The notes beneath the pieces were generated by a model, which had not been told where the DNA came from, searched no databases, and saw only the letters and a program-made list of their open reading frames with translations. 22,098 bases of DNA, taken from the IMG/VR virus record IMGVR_UViG_3300009686_000025, positions 1 to 22,098 of that record; one strand, written 5' to 3'. Position numbers and translations under genes: made by a program. Shown in pieces: positions 1 to 7,735 of this stretch; the first letter of the stretch is position 1, and the number at the start of each line of letters is the position of its first letter. Origin of the DNA: a virus.

Positions 1-165
1 GAAATATTAGCTGAATTTAACGTAATACCAGGTACACCATTTAATTTTGAAATTGATCTTAATGGAGCAAATTGGGCTATTTTTGAGGAATTTGGTAATG
101 AACAGAGTCCATCAAATGGAGACTCAGTCGGAAACTACGCAATTACTGATGTTTATTTTAAGTAA
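1..165 (+). CDS. C-terminal 54 codons of an unrecognised protein (5' end outside window)
   Basis: The first frame is open from base 1 to a TAA at 163-165. It reads as a credible protein end, beginning EILAEFNVIPGTPFNFEIDL and closing with YAITDVYFK. It is acidic and rich in aromatic, Asn and Gly residues with alternating hydrophobic positions, which suggests a beta-sandwich such as an extracellular or binding domain. That is only an impression from composition. I recognise no family. A good intrinsic terminator follows about 75 nt later, consistent with a real transcription unit ending here. It lies upstream of the packaging genes, so it could be an early or cargo phage gene or, less likely, a host gene. 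Confidence 0.6.
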   Translation, partial: EILAEFNVIPGTPFNFEIDLNGANWAIFEEFGNEQSPSNGDSVGNYAITDVYFK

Positions 166-237
166 AGATAAAAGCGTATTAGAGGAACTGATACAGTAGC
201 TACAATAACAATATTTTATAAAGAATTCTATGTTTAC

Positions 238-267
238 AAAAAGAGATAGTATCTATTATCTCTTTTT
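238..267 (+). terminator. Intrinsic terminator closing the upstream transcription unit
   Basis: An 11-bp perfect stem pairs AAAAAGAGATA (238-248) with TATCTCTTTTT (257-267) around an 8-nt loop, and the T run continues to 269. The A-rich 5' arm makes it potentially bidirectional. It separates the upstream gene from the late structural operon. Confidence 0.8.
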
Positions 268-298
268 TTGTTGCTTTAAAACAAGTCTGAGAATTAAA

Positions 299-376
299 AA
301 GGTACTTCCAGCGACTTGAAACCCTTGCGGTGCCTGGCGAGCCCAAACTACCCAAAGTAACGGCTTAAATTTGGTA
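299..376 (+). other. Candidate packaging (cos) region upstream of the terminase genes
   Basis: The 264 bp between the first gene and the small terminase contain the terminator and then a block at about 301-345 that is strikingly GC-rich for this window. It contains TTCCAGCGACTTG (306-318) and TTGCGGTGCCTGGCGAGCCC (325-344). No plausible gene covers it. Lambda-type phages with Nu1/GpA terminases carry cos just before the small terminase gene, and lambda cosN has a similar GCGAC...GCGG arrangement. The core CTTGCGGTGCCTGGCGAG has imperfect dyad symmetry, with outer CTnGC/GCnAG arms matching. CTACC (348-352) and GGTAG (372-376) can also pair. The location and composition are seen directly; the cos role is inferred. 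A regulatory RNA or leader is the alternative. I found no convincing promoter here. Confidence 0.45.
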
Positions 377-429
377 GCCACTTCCTTCCTGGAAATTCAT
401 ATAAATTGGTCTGAAAGAAGGTGATTTTG

Positions 430-969
430 ATGAGTGAAACCAGTAGTAAAAAAATGCATGTAACCATAGTAAACAGTATAGTTCTAGGTAGCTGCTGGGG
501 TATCACTGACAGACGAGTCAGACAGCTCCGAGAAGAGGGTATAATATCGGAAGTGGCTAGGGGTAAATACGACCTCATCGAAAGCACCAGACGTTATTGC
601 GAATATCTCAGACAACAGGTTAATGCAAGCAACGATGGTAAGGAAGTTAAACTTAATTACGACACTGAAAAAGCTCTACATGAGAAAGTAAAAAGAGAAA
701 AAGCAGAGCTACAGTTCAAAGTGATGAAGGGTGAGCTTCACAGGTCTGAAGATGTCGAATCAGTCATGACGGATATGATAACCAGGGCAAAGACAAAACT
801 ACTTGGTATTCCGCCTAAAGTTGCTCCGCTAGTCCTTGGATATAAAGATATTTCAAAAGTTCAAACGATACTTCAAGGCCATGTCGAAGAGGCACTAAAT
901 GAATTAGCAGATTATAATCCTGAACTATTTATAAATGATGAAGTCTTACAGGGTGATGATGATGAGTAA
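430..969 (+). CDS. terS: Terminase small subunit, Nu1-like DNA-packaging protein
   Basis: This 179-residue protein should bind the cos site and load the large terminase onto concatemeric phage DNA. Residues about 12-60 form a winged-helix DNA-binding domain, with WGITDRRVRQLREEGII (23-39) as the helix-turn-helix, the same N-terminal location as in lambda Nu1. Residues about 75-105 form a highly charged helix suited to oligomerisation. The C-terminus is acidic (QGDDDE) and would contact the large subunit. ATG 430 is chosen because an AGAAGGTGAT SD (416-425) lies just before it. The in-frame GTG at 421 falls inside that SD. The gene overlaps the large terminase start by 8 nt, which implies translational coupling. 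The family call is firm at the fold and position level; exact sequence similarity to Nu1 was not computed. Confidence 0.88.
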   Translation: MSETSSKKMHVTIVNSIVLGSCWGITDRRVRQLREEGIISEVARGKYDLIESTRRYCEYLRQQVNASNDGKEVKLNYDTEKALHEKVKREKAELQFKVMKGELHRSEDVESVMTDMITRAKTKLLGIPPKVAPLVLGYKDISKVQTILQGHVEEALNELADYNPELFINDEVLQGDDDE

Positions 970-2809
970 AAGTATCTCGAAGCTATACTTGAAGGTATTA
1001 AGAGTGTGGGCTCCACCTCCAAATCTTTTACCAAGCAATTGGGCGGATACTTACAGAAAATTATCTCCAGAAGCATCATCTTCTCCAGGGCAATGGCATA
1101 CTGCAGATTATCAAAAAGATGTAATGGATGCCATTGTAGACCCTGACATTGAAAAAATAGTACTGATGTGGAGCTCACAAGTTGGTAAAACGGAGATTGA
1201 GCTTAACATTGCAGGATATTACATACATCAAGACCCAGCACCAATAATGGTGGTGCTACCAAGTAAGGATCCACTAGCAAAAGATTGGAGCCGTGACAGA
1301 CTGGCTCCGATGATTAGAGATACCGAAGTTTTAAGGGAAAAGGTCAGTGATCCAAAAGCTAGGGATGGAGAAAACTCCACACTGCATAAGAAGTTCCCTG
1401 GCGGATTAATTGTTATGACAGGAGCAAATGTTGCTGCTGACTTAGCATCAAGGCCTATACGAATTCTTCTCTGTGATGAGGTTGATAGATTCCCTATATC
1501 TGCTGGAACTGAAGGAGATCCAATAGCTCTAGCAGAGAAAAGACAGCAAACTTTTTGGAATCGTAAAAAGGTGTATGTATCTACCCCCACAATTGAAGGA
1601 GCATCACGAATTCAAAATGATTATTTGAAAGGTACCCAAGAAAAATGGATGAAAAAATGTCCATGCTGCGGCGAATATGTATTTATAAATTTTTACGGCA
1701 CCAAGTTTCAGCATGAATGGATAAGCCCGAAGGTTGCTAATGTCTGGGATGTAAATTTCAAATGTCCTGAATGTTGGGCTGAAGCAGATGAATTTGCTTG
1801 GAAAGCTCAGCCAGGCAAATGGATAGCAGAAAATCCTAACATAAAAGGAACCAGGAGCTTCCACTTGAACGCTTTTTATTCTCCCTGGTACCACTGGGAT
1901 GCAATTATAAAAGAGTGGCTCGAAGCAAAGAAAGACCCAAAGCTTCTCCAAGTCGTAATCAATACACTATTCGGCTTACCATATAAAGAAAAACTTGACA
2001 TAGATAGTGAGGACGACTTTTTAAAACGTCGCGAACCATATGAGTCAGAGCTACCAGATGGAGTATTATTACTGACATGTGGAGTTGATACCCAGGACGA
2101 CAGACTTGAATACGAGGTTACTGGATGGGGCAGGGGAGATGAAAGTTGGGGCATCGAATACGGTGTAGTTCTTGGTAAGCCTGATGACCCAACGACATGG
2201 CAAATGCTCGATGATAAATTAAAGAAAGTGCATCATTTTGAAGATGGAAAAGGCTTATTGATTGCATGCACATGTATTGATAGTGGTGGTCACTTCACTA
2301 CCGAAGTGTACAAGTTCTGCAAAAAGAACGAACATCGTAGAATTGTTGCAGTAAAGGGTAAAGGCGGTCCTGGCATGCAGCTCATTCACAAGCTTAGCCG
2401 AAATAATAAAGAAAATGCATTAGTTATTATTTTGGGAGTTGACGAAGGAAAGACAAATATCATATCTGCTCTTAAAGTTGAAGAACCAGGTCCAAGATAT
2501 TGCCATTTTCCTGATGAGGAAGATAGAGGATATGTTCGTAGCTACTTTAGTGGCTTACTTTCAGAGCATCAGGAATTAATAAGGACAGGCGGAATAGCTC
2601 ATTATGTATGGAAAAAGAACGTTGAACATGCAAGAAATGAGGCATTTGACACAAGAAATTATGCTCAGGCAGCCCGTCAATTAATAAAACCTAATTATGA
2701 TGAGCTTGAAAAAAGGATTAAAGCAATGTCTTCAGGTGCAATCCCATCAGTTCTACAGCAAAGCAAGCCTAAGAAACGAAGTGGGTGTGTCAAAAAAGGT
2801 ATTGATTAA
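962..2809 (+). CDS. terL: Terminase large subunit, lambda GpA type (ATPase and cos nuclease)
   Basis: This 615-residue protein is the packaging motor and nuclease. The N-terminal ATPase has a Walker A-like SSQVGKTE (about 71-78), followed by a GpA-typical MVVLPSKDPLAKDWSRDRLAP segment, and Walker B LLCDE (169-173). A cysteine cluster, CPCCG (233-237) with CPEC (268-271), matches the zinc-ribbon-like insert of this family. The C-terminal nuclease carries conserved acids in GVDTQDDR (374-381), CIDSGGH (438-444) and NEAFDTRNYA (560-569). The length is normal for GpA (about 600-650). ATG 962 has an AGGGTGAT SD (950-957); ATGs at 956 and 959 are possible, and the longer form from 935 has no SD of its own. 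GpA enzymes generally generate cohesive ends, which supports the cos interpretation upstream. Confidence 0.95.
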   Translation: MSKSISKLYLKVLRVWAPPPNLLPSNWADTYRKLSPEASSSPGQWHTADYQKDVMDAIVDPDIEKIVLMWSSQVGKTEIELNIAGYYIHQDPAPIMVVLPSKDPLAKDWSRDRLAPMIRDTEVLREKVSDPKARDGENSTLHKKFPGGLIVMTGANVAADLASRPIRILLCDEVDRFPISAGTEGDPIALAEKRQQTFWNRKKVYVSTPTIEGASRIQNDYLKGTQEKWMKKCPCCGEYVFINFYGTKFQHEWISPKVANVWDVNFKCPECWAEADEFAWKAQPGKWIAENPNIKGTRSFHLNAFYSPWYHWDAIIKEWLEAKKDPKLLQVVINTLFGLPYKEKLDIDSEDDFLKRREPYESELPDGVLLLTCGVDTQDDRLEYEVTGWGRGDESWGIEYGVVLGKPDDPTTWQMLDDKLKKVHHFEDGKGLLIACTCIDSGGHFTTEVYKFCKKNEHRRIVAVKGKGGPGMQLIHKLSRNNKENALVIILGVDEGKTNIISALKVEEPGPRYCHFPDEEDRGYVRSYFSGLLSEHQELIRTGGIAHYVWKKNVEHARNEAFDTRNYAQAARQLIKPNYDELEKRIKAMSSGAIPSVLQQSKPKKRSGCVKKGID

Positions 2810-2812
2810 TAC

Positions 2813-2840
2813 GGAAATCGTGCAAATATGTACGGTTTTT
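2813..2840 (+). terminator. Terminator-like hairpin after the large terminase gene
   Basis: The stem CGTGCA (2819-2824) / TGTACG (2829-2834) has loop AATA and one G-T pair. It extends outward by AAAT/GTTT pairing and is followed by a T-rich stretch (GTTTTTAATTATTTTATA). It sits in the 71-bp gap between the terminase and the next gene, one of the longest non-coding gaps in the operon. It is probably a partial attenuator or mRNA 3'-end element rather than a full stop, since the head genes downstream have no visible promoter. Confidence 0.4.
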
Positions 2841-2880
2841 AATTATTTTATAACGATTTTAAAGAAAAGTTGGTGATGAT

Positions 2881-3117
2881 ATGGCTGCAATAACTCTTGA
2901 ATTTGCAAAAGATAGACTTGCGTTATGGCTTGAGGCAGAAGCGGCAGTTGCAACTGGTCAAGGATATCAGATTGGATCTAGGCGATTAGAGCGAGCAAAC
3001 CTCTATCAGATAAGAGAACAAATAAAGATGTGGGAAAGCAAAGTTGAAGAGCTTGAATCAATAGCACGTGGTGGAGGAAGAAGAAAATCTTTTAGAATAA
3101 CTCCAAGGGATTTGTGA
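2881..3117 (+). CDS. Small gpW-like / DUF6148 head-tail joining protein
   Basis: This 78-residue protein lies between the terminase and portal genes, the place of lambda gpW. The pattern, with EFAKDRLALWLEAEAAVATG followed by a YQIGSRRLERANLYQIREQI helix-hairpin-helix and a basic tail (GGGRRKSFRITPRDL), is the one I associate with DUF6148 and gpW-like proteins. In lambda, gpW plugs the portal after DNA filling so that the tail connector can bind. The length fits (gpW is 68 residues). The start is ATG 2881 with a GGTGATGAT SD immediately upstream. It ends 10 nt before the portal start codon, so translation of the two is likely coupled. Confidence 0.8.
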   Translation: MAAITLEFAKDRLALWLEAEAAVATGQGYQIGSRRLERANLYQIREQIKMWESKVEELESIARGGGRRKSFRITPRDL

Positions 3118-3127
3118 GGTGACTAGG

Positions 3128-4732
3128 TTGAATAATTCAGAAATGGTTGAGATTGAAAAATCAAAGACAAAGCAATTGGAAGCCAAGGCACAAATCCAAA
3201 TTGCAAAAGCAAATGGAGAAATTGCTAAGGCGAGAGCTCAACTCGCTAAAAGTTTTAGGAATTCAGGATATTCTGAAAGCGGAGCAAGCAGGGTGAAAAA
3301 ATCTGTGAAAGGTTGGACTGCTAACAGCAAGAGTCCAAAGGAGGACATAGACGATAATCTTGATTTGCTACGACAGAGATCTAGAGATCTGTTCATGAGC
3401 GCACCAATTGCAACATCAGCAATTAAAACAAATAGAACGAACGTTGTTGGACAAGGACTTAAACTAAAAGCAAGAATTGATTTTTCTTTTCTTGGACTTT
3501 CAAAAGAAGAAGCTGATGCATGGGAAATGAATACAGAAAGAGAATTCAATCTGTGGGCTGATTCTGTTTGGTGTGACGCTCTCAGGATAAATAATTTTAA
3601 CGAGTTGCAGCAGCTCGCATTTATGTCATGGCTTCTAAATGGTGATGGTTTTGGTCTGTTGAAAAATGATGATGCAACTGATTGGATGCCTTATACTCTC
3701 AGGATGCATTTGTTTGAAGCGGATCGAGTTAGTAATCCAAATAATAAAACAGGAAACGACGTTAAAGCTCCTAATGGAAATCGAATAATAAATGGTATTG
3801 AAATAAACAGTAATGACGCTGTCGTAGCATACTGGGTTTGTAATCAATATCCAAGTAGTAATTCAGGGAAGAAAGAGTGGAGTCGTGTTGAAGCCTTCGG
3901 AAAGAAAACAGGTAATCCTAATATTCTTCACCTCATGGAGCAGGAACGATGCGAGCAATATAGAGGGGTACCATATCTGGCGCCGGTAATAGAATCTTTA
4001 AAACAGATTAACAGATATAGCGAAGCGACATTGACGGCTGCAGTAATACAGTCGTTTTTTACTGCATTCATTAAAACTGAAACGAACGCGTCGGATAATC
4101 CATTTAATTCTGCTATACCTGAAGATCAGCAGGTAGAAAGTGATGAATTTTCTTATGAACTTGGTGCCGGAACAATTAACGTGTTAAGACCAGGTGAGGA
4201 TGTTACTTTTGGAGATCCTAAACAACCAACAGCACAATTCGAAGCATTCACTACAGCAATGTGCAAATATATTGGTGCAGCATTGGAAATACCTTTTGAA
4301 CTTTTAACAAAGTCTTTTATGGCCAGTTATTCAGCATCGAGAGCTGCACTCCTAGAGGCATGGAAAGCATTCCGCATGAGAAGAACATGGTTTGCGGCTG
4401 ACTTCTGTCAACCTACATATGAGGTGTGGCTATCTGAAGCTGTTGCAGTTGGAAGGGTGAATGCTCCAGGATTCTTTAATGATGCCGCAATAAAGAAATC
4501 TTGGTGTAAAGCTGATTGGAATGGACCAGCTCCTGGAATGATTGATCCCGTAAAAGAAGTTCAAGCTGCTACACTCAGAGTTACTGAGGGTTATTCCACA
4601 CATGAACAGGAAACAATCGGACTCACTGGTGGTGATTGGGATAAAAATATAATTCAGATTACTAGAGAAAATGAACTTTTAAGAAAGGCCAGAGGAGCAA
4701 TACAACCAGTAATAGAAGGGGGAAATGAATAA
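3128..4732 (+). CDS. Portal protein, lambda gpB family
   Basis: This protein of about 534 residues should form the dodecameric ring through which DNA enters and leaves the capsid. Family-typical segments follow in order: SRVKKSVKGWTANSKSP (about 55-71), a LRQRSRDLFMSAPIATSAIK stretch (81-100), NVVGQGLKLKARID (105-118), and a later EIPFELLTKSFMASYSASRAA segment. The N-terminal 45 residues are an unusual Ala/Lys/Glu-rich helix with several AKA/IAKA repeats. A TTG start at 3128 is preferred because GAGGTGA (3116-3122) is correctly spaced for it. GTG 3119 lies inside that SD, and ATG 3143 is a further alternative. It overlaps the protease gene by 8 nt if the latter starts at 4725. Confidence 0.92.
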   Translation: MNNSEMVEIEKSKTKQLEAKAQIQIAKANGEIAKARAQLAKSFRNSGYSESGASRVKKSVKGWTANSKSPKEDIDDNLDLLRQRSRDLFMSAPIATSAIKTNRTNVVGQGLKLKARIDFSFLGLSKEEADAWEMNTEREFNLWADSVWCDALRINNFNELQQLAFMSWLLNGDGFGLLKNDDATDWMPYTLRMHLFEADRVSNPNNKTGNDVKAPNGNRIINGIEINSNDAVVAYWVCNQYPSSNSGKKEWSRVEAFGKKTGNPNILHLMEQERCEQYRGVPYLAPVIESLKQINRYSEATLTAAVIQSFFTAFIKTETNASDNPFNSAIPEDQQVESDEFSYELGAGTINVLRPGEDVTFGDPKQPTAQFEAFTTAMCKYIGAALEIPFELLTKSFMASYSASRAALLEAWKAFRMRRTWFAADFCQPTYEVWLSEAVAVGRVNAPGFFNDAAIKKSWCKADWNGPAPGMIDPVKEVQAATLRVTEGYSTHEQETIGLTGGDWDKNIIQITRENELLRKARGAIQPVIEGGNE

Positions 4733-5897
4733 AATGAGTTTTTGGAGTTTTAAAAACAGTACTGAAAATGAGAATGAAGTTGAACTTCATGTCTCAGGTG
4801 AGATTATTAGTGATGATAACGCATGGATATACGATTGGTTCGGTATTCCAAACGCATCACCTAACGCATTTCGAACTGAACTGGCAGCGCATAAAGGTAA
4901 AAACATAACTGTTTGGATAGACAGCTATGGTGGTGATGTCTTTGCAGGAGCTGGAATTTATAATGCCTTAAAAGAACATGACGGAAAAGTAACATCAAAG
5001 ATAACAAAAGCAATGTCTGCAGCTTCTGTTATTGCTATGGCAGCTGATGAAATTCAAATGAGTCCTGTCGGAATAATGATGATACATAATCCTATTGGAA
5101 GAGTTGATTGGGGCGAAGCAAAAGATATGCGCAAAGCCGCTGATGTATTGGATGAAGTAAAAGAAACTATAGTCAATGCATATCAAATTAAGACAGGAAA
5201 GCCTCGAAATAAGATTTCAGAAATGATGGATAGTGAAACTTTCATGTCTGCTAAAACGGCAATTAAAGAAGGTTATGCTGACAAAATATTATATTCAGAC
5301 GATAAAGCAGATCCAGTTGAAAATAATTTTTCTTTTAGTCATCTGTCAATACAAAATTCAATGGCAGATTCAATGAAGAAATTCTTTGAAGTAGCAAAAA
5401 ATAACCCATCAAAAGATACACAATTACCTAGTGCACCACAGGCAAAAGCTCCAGAGCTTCAGCCTGCTGCAAATATAACTAACAAAGACGAAGGAGGTTC
5501 ACCTATGTTTAAAGACGTAACTGAACTTAGAAATGCGCATCCAGATTTAGTTAAGCAAATTGAAGATGCTGCAAGGGATGAAGGAACGAAATCAGAAAGA
5601 ACAAGGATTCAGGATATTGAGAAAATATCAAAAAATCTGGATCAGAAATTAGTCAATGAGGCTAAGTTTGACAAGCCTGTTGATGCAAAGGACTTAGCAT
5701 TTCAAGCATTGCAGCAGGATAACAGCAAAGGTAAAAAGTATCTTGATGATGCAAAAGCTGATGCTGATGAATCTGGAGCAGGTGAAGTTACTGTAGATCC
5801 TGTAAAACAGCAATCCGCTACGGAAAAATTAGAAGCCGAGGACAAAGCAGCAGATAGTATCGCAAACGCAGCTAATAGAAAGAGAGGTATTAAATAA
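4725..5897 (+). CDS. Prohead protease (ClpP/S14 type) fused to C-terminal scaffold
   Basis: This 390-residue protein has a ClpP-like serine protease in residues about 18-195. Its glycine-rich IDSYGGDVFAGAGIYNAL (65-82) matches the oxyanion-hole region. The probable nucleophile is Ser98 in KAMSAASVIAMAADEI, and the probable histidine is His121 in MMIHNP. The family processes scaffold and portal during prohead maturation, like lambda gpC. After a Pro/Ala/Gln linker (about 215-255), the final 130 residues form a helical, charged scaffold with its own start (see 5505-5897). ATG 4725 has SD GAAGGGGG only 2 nt away, while ATG 4734 is 11 nt away; neither spacing is ideal, so the exact start is uncertain. 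The stop overlaps the decoration gene by one base (TAATG). Confidence 0.9.
   Translation: MNKMSFWSFKNSTENENEVELHVSGEIISDDNAWIYDWFGIPNASPNAFRTELAAHKGKNITVWIDSYGGDVFAGAGIYNALKEHDGKVTSKITKAMSAASVIAMAADEIQMSPVGIMMIHNPIGRVDWGEAKDMRKAADVLDEVKETIVNAYQIKTGKPRNKISEMMDSETFMSAKTAIKEGYADKILYSDDKADPVENNFSFSHLSIQNSMADSMKKFFEVAKNNPSKDTQLPSAPQAKAPELQPAANITNKDEGGSPMFKDVTELRNAHPDLVKQIEDAARDEGTKSERTRIQDIEKISKNLDQKLVNEAKFDKPVDAKDLAFQALQQDNSKGKKYLDDAKADADESGAGEVTVDPVKQQSATEKLEAEDKAADSIANAANRKRGIK
5505..5897 (+). CDS. Nested in-frame scaffold protein (lambda Nu3-like) from an internal start
   Basis: Within the protease gene and in the same frame, ATG 5505 is preceded by AAGGAGG (5491-5497) with a 7-nt spacer, one of the best ribosome-binding sites in the window. 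It yields a 130-residue protein starting MFKDVTELRNAHPDLVKQIE, predicted almost all helical and rich in Lys, Glu, Asp and Ala. This matches the lambda C/Nu3 arrangement, in which the scaffold is made separately and in excess from the 3' part of the protease gene. A strong SD at that exact domain boundary is unlikely by chance. Production as a separate protein is inferred, not shown. Confidence 0.75.
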   Translation: MFKDVTELRNAHPDLVKQIEDAARDEGTKSERTRIQDIEKISKNLDQKLVNEAKFDKPVDAKDLAFQALQQDNSKGKKYLDDAKADADESGAGEVTVDPVKQQSATEKLEAEDKAADSIANAANRKRGIK

Positions 5898-6286
5898 TGG
5901 TTGATGATTTATATTCAAGCATAGGAACATTTACACCGGATAACCTTATTGCCGGTCAGGAGTTTCCCTCTTTGGTTAAAGGGATAACTCTAGCAAAGAA
6001 TCAAGGAGTAGTCAAAAGAGGCACCGTTGTTGGAATAATTACTGCAACAGGTTTGGCAAAGCCAGTAGATAAATCAAAGGCTGATGGTCAGCAATTACCT
6101 TACGGTATATTAACTGACGATGTAGACACCGGTTCTGTTGCTACTGCAGATTCTAAGGCGACTACATATGTTTCAGGAGTGTTTAATAAAAAAGCACTTT
6201 TGTTTGGAAGTACGGACACCGCTGCAGATTATGAAACTGCTCTCAGAGATTTAGGTATCTACTTGAGAGACAATATTGCGTACTAA
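5897..6286 (+). CDS. Head decoration protein, lambda gpD-like
   Basis: This 129-residue protein lies directly between protease/scaffold and capsid genes, the position of lambda D. It is Gly/Thr/Val-rich with short beta-strand patterns (VKRGTVVGIITATG, YGILTDDVDTG, ATTYVSGVFNKKALLFG), as expected of the trimeric proteins that cap capsid three-fold sites and stabilise the packed head. It lacks cysteine. Its ATG overlaps the preceding TAA by one base, with an AGAGAGG SD upstream. It is slightly longer than lambda gpD (110), which is normal for Firmicute versions. Confidence 0.85.
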   Translation: MVDDLYSSIGTFTPDNLIAGQEFPSLVKGITLAKNQGVVKRGTVVGIITATGLAKPVDKSKADGQQLPYGILTDDVDTGSVATADSKATTYVSGVFNKKALLFGSTDTAADYETALRDLGIYLRDNIAY

Positions 6287-6303
6287 GAGGGAGGAAAAAG
6301 AAA

Positions 6304-7323
6304 ATGATTGATATTTATAGCACTAGAACAATGTTAAAAGCAATAAACCTTGTGAAACCTGTGTATACCTTTTTTAGAGATACATTCTTCTCAAGCGTAG
6401 AGACATCTCCAACTGAAAAAATTGATGTGGACTTCAAAAAAGGCAAAAGAAAAATGGCTCCATTCGTTGCTCCAAGAATCGGTGGTATAGTAATGGATCG
6501 TCAAGGATTCACTACTAACACATACAAAGTTCCTAAAATTGCTCCTGAAAGAATTATCACTGCTGATGATTTGAAAAATAGGAGTATGGGAGAGAGTATC
6601 TACAGTGCAAAAACTCCAGCTGAGAGAGCTCAAGAGTTTCTGGCGCAGGATCTCCTTGACCTTGACGACATGATAACAAGAAGAGAAGAGTGGATGTGCA
6701 GAGAGGTTATGCTTAACGGAAAAGTTGTAATGAGTGGCGAAGGATTTGAACAGCAAGTTGACTTTGGTTTTACAAACAAAGAAACATTGGCAGGTGCAGC
6801 TCTTTGGTCAGCAGATACATCAGATCCAATTGAAGACTTGAAGAGATGGAGACTAGCTATCATTCAAAAAACAGGGCAGTCGCCAAATATTGTGGTAATG
6901 GCTTCCAATGTGGTTAGTAGATTTATCAAGCATCCTGTTGTACAAAAATTGCTTGACGTTGCAAGACTGAATATCGGAGCAATAGAACCAACAGTACAGT
7001 CTCCAGCATTGACTTTTGTTGGTAAATTGCCATCTTTAGGACTAGAGGTTTATAGTTATGACGAATGGTTCCTTAATGATGCTGGAACTGAAACAGCAAT
7101 GGTCCCTGATAATACAGTTATTATTGGAACAAAAGGTGTGAATAAGCGCATTTATGGAGCACTCACTCAGGCTGAAAATGGCGAATTTGTCACAATTGAA
7201 GGTCAGAGAATTCCAAAATCATGGTTCAATGAAGACGATGAAGTGAGAAAAGTAAGACTCGCATCAAGACCACTACCAGTACCAGATGATGTCGATGGCT
7301 GGTATGTCGCAATAGTAATGTAA
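6304..7323 (+). CDS. Major capsid protein, lambda gpE family
   Basis: This 339-residue shell protein has an HK97-type fold inferred through the gpE family. Typical features include MIDIYSTRTMLKAINLVKP at the N-terminus, FVAPRIGGIVMDRQGF (54-69), the long helix around PAERAQEFLAQDLLDLDDMI (105-124) followed by RREEWMCREVMLNGKV (126-141), and a C-terminal SRPLPVPDDVDGWYVAIV. It is almost exactly the size of lambda gpE (341). The SD is strong (AGAGGGAGG, 6286-6294, about 9 nt before ATG), consistent with the most abundant virion protein. No N-terminal prodomain is evident, consistent with a separate scaffold. Confidence 0.93.
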   Translation: MIDIYSTRTMLKAINLVKPVYTFFRDTFFSSVETSPTEKIDVDFKKGKRKMAPFVAPRIGGIVMDRQGFTTNTYKVPKIAPERIITADDLKNRSMGESIYSAKTPAERAQEFLAQDLLDLDDMITRREEWMCREVMLNGKVVMSGEGFEQQVDFGFTNKETLAGAALWSADTSDPIEDLKRWRLAIIQKTGQSPNIVVMASNVVSRFIKHPVVQKLLDVARLNIGAIEPTVQSPALTFVGKLPSLGLEVYSYDEWFLNDAGTETAMVPDNTVIIGTKGVNKRIYGALTQAENGEFVTIEGQRIPKSWFNEDDEVRKVRLASRPLPVPDDVDGWYVAIVM

Positions 7324-7339
7324 AGGAGCAGGTGATTAG

Positions 7340-7735
7340 ATGATAAAAGTTACAGTTGGTAAAGTAAATGATGGAATTAAAGTCTATTCGACTGGTGACA
7401 TTATTTCGAACTTGCCCGAAGTAGAAGAGGATAGACTTGTTAAAAATGGTGTTGCTGAATACGAATATGGTAAAGAAGAAGCACCGGAAACTCCTCCATC
7501 AAAACTTATTCCTGATGGTAATGTTGACAAGGTAAATGCTTACGTTTCTACAATTGAGGACATTGACTTGCTTCAAAAAATGGCTGCAGAAGAGGAATCT
7601 GATAAAAACAGAAAGACTGTTCTTGAAGCTATTTATAAAAGAGCACAGGAATTAGCAGATGACGATGATGAACCAGACGGTAAAGAATCTCTAGATATTA
7701 AATTTGATCCTAATGATGTGATGCAAAATGGCTAA
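7340..7735 (+). CDS. Acidic head-associated protein in the lambda FI position, function unknown
   Basis: This 131-residue protein has an N-terminal beta-rich segment (IKVTVGKVNDGIKVYSTGDII then LPEVEEDRLVKNGVAEY). Such short N-termini are common in small phage head proteins encoded after the capsid gene. Residues about 60-110 form a helical hairpin (STIEDIDLLQKMAAEEESDK, then TVLEAIYKRAQELADDDDE), and the C-terminus is strongly acidic. By position it corresponds to lambda FI, which helps the terminase engage proheads, but no sequence match is visible. It overlaps the next gene by 8 nt. The start is ATG 7340, with AGGAG and AGGTGAT both upstream. Confidence 0.75.
   Translation: MIKVTVGKVNDGIKVYSTGDIISNLPEVEEDRLVKNGVAEYEYGKEEAPETPPSKLIPDGNVDKVNAYVSTIEDIDLLQKMAAEEESDKNRKTVLEAIYKRAQELADDDDEPDGKESLDIKFDPNDVMQNG

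Noticed and set aside
371-405. Possible promoter TTGGTA ... TATAAA before terS
   Set aside because: The spacer is 23 bp, far from 17, and no extended -10 is present. The late operon promoter is not convincingly visible here.
348-587. Antisense open frame over the candidate cos block and the start of terS
   Set aside because: It overlaps the confident small terminase gene, has no SD, and would read outward against the operon.
4725-5320. Host-type ClpP peptidase or toxin-like protease
   Set aside because: Its ClpP-like motifs sit between portal and decoration genes and are fused to a scaffold region, so it is a prohead protease.
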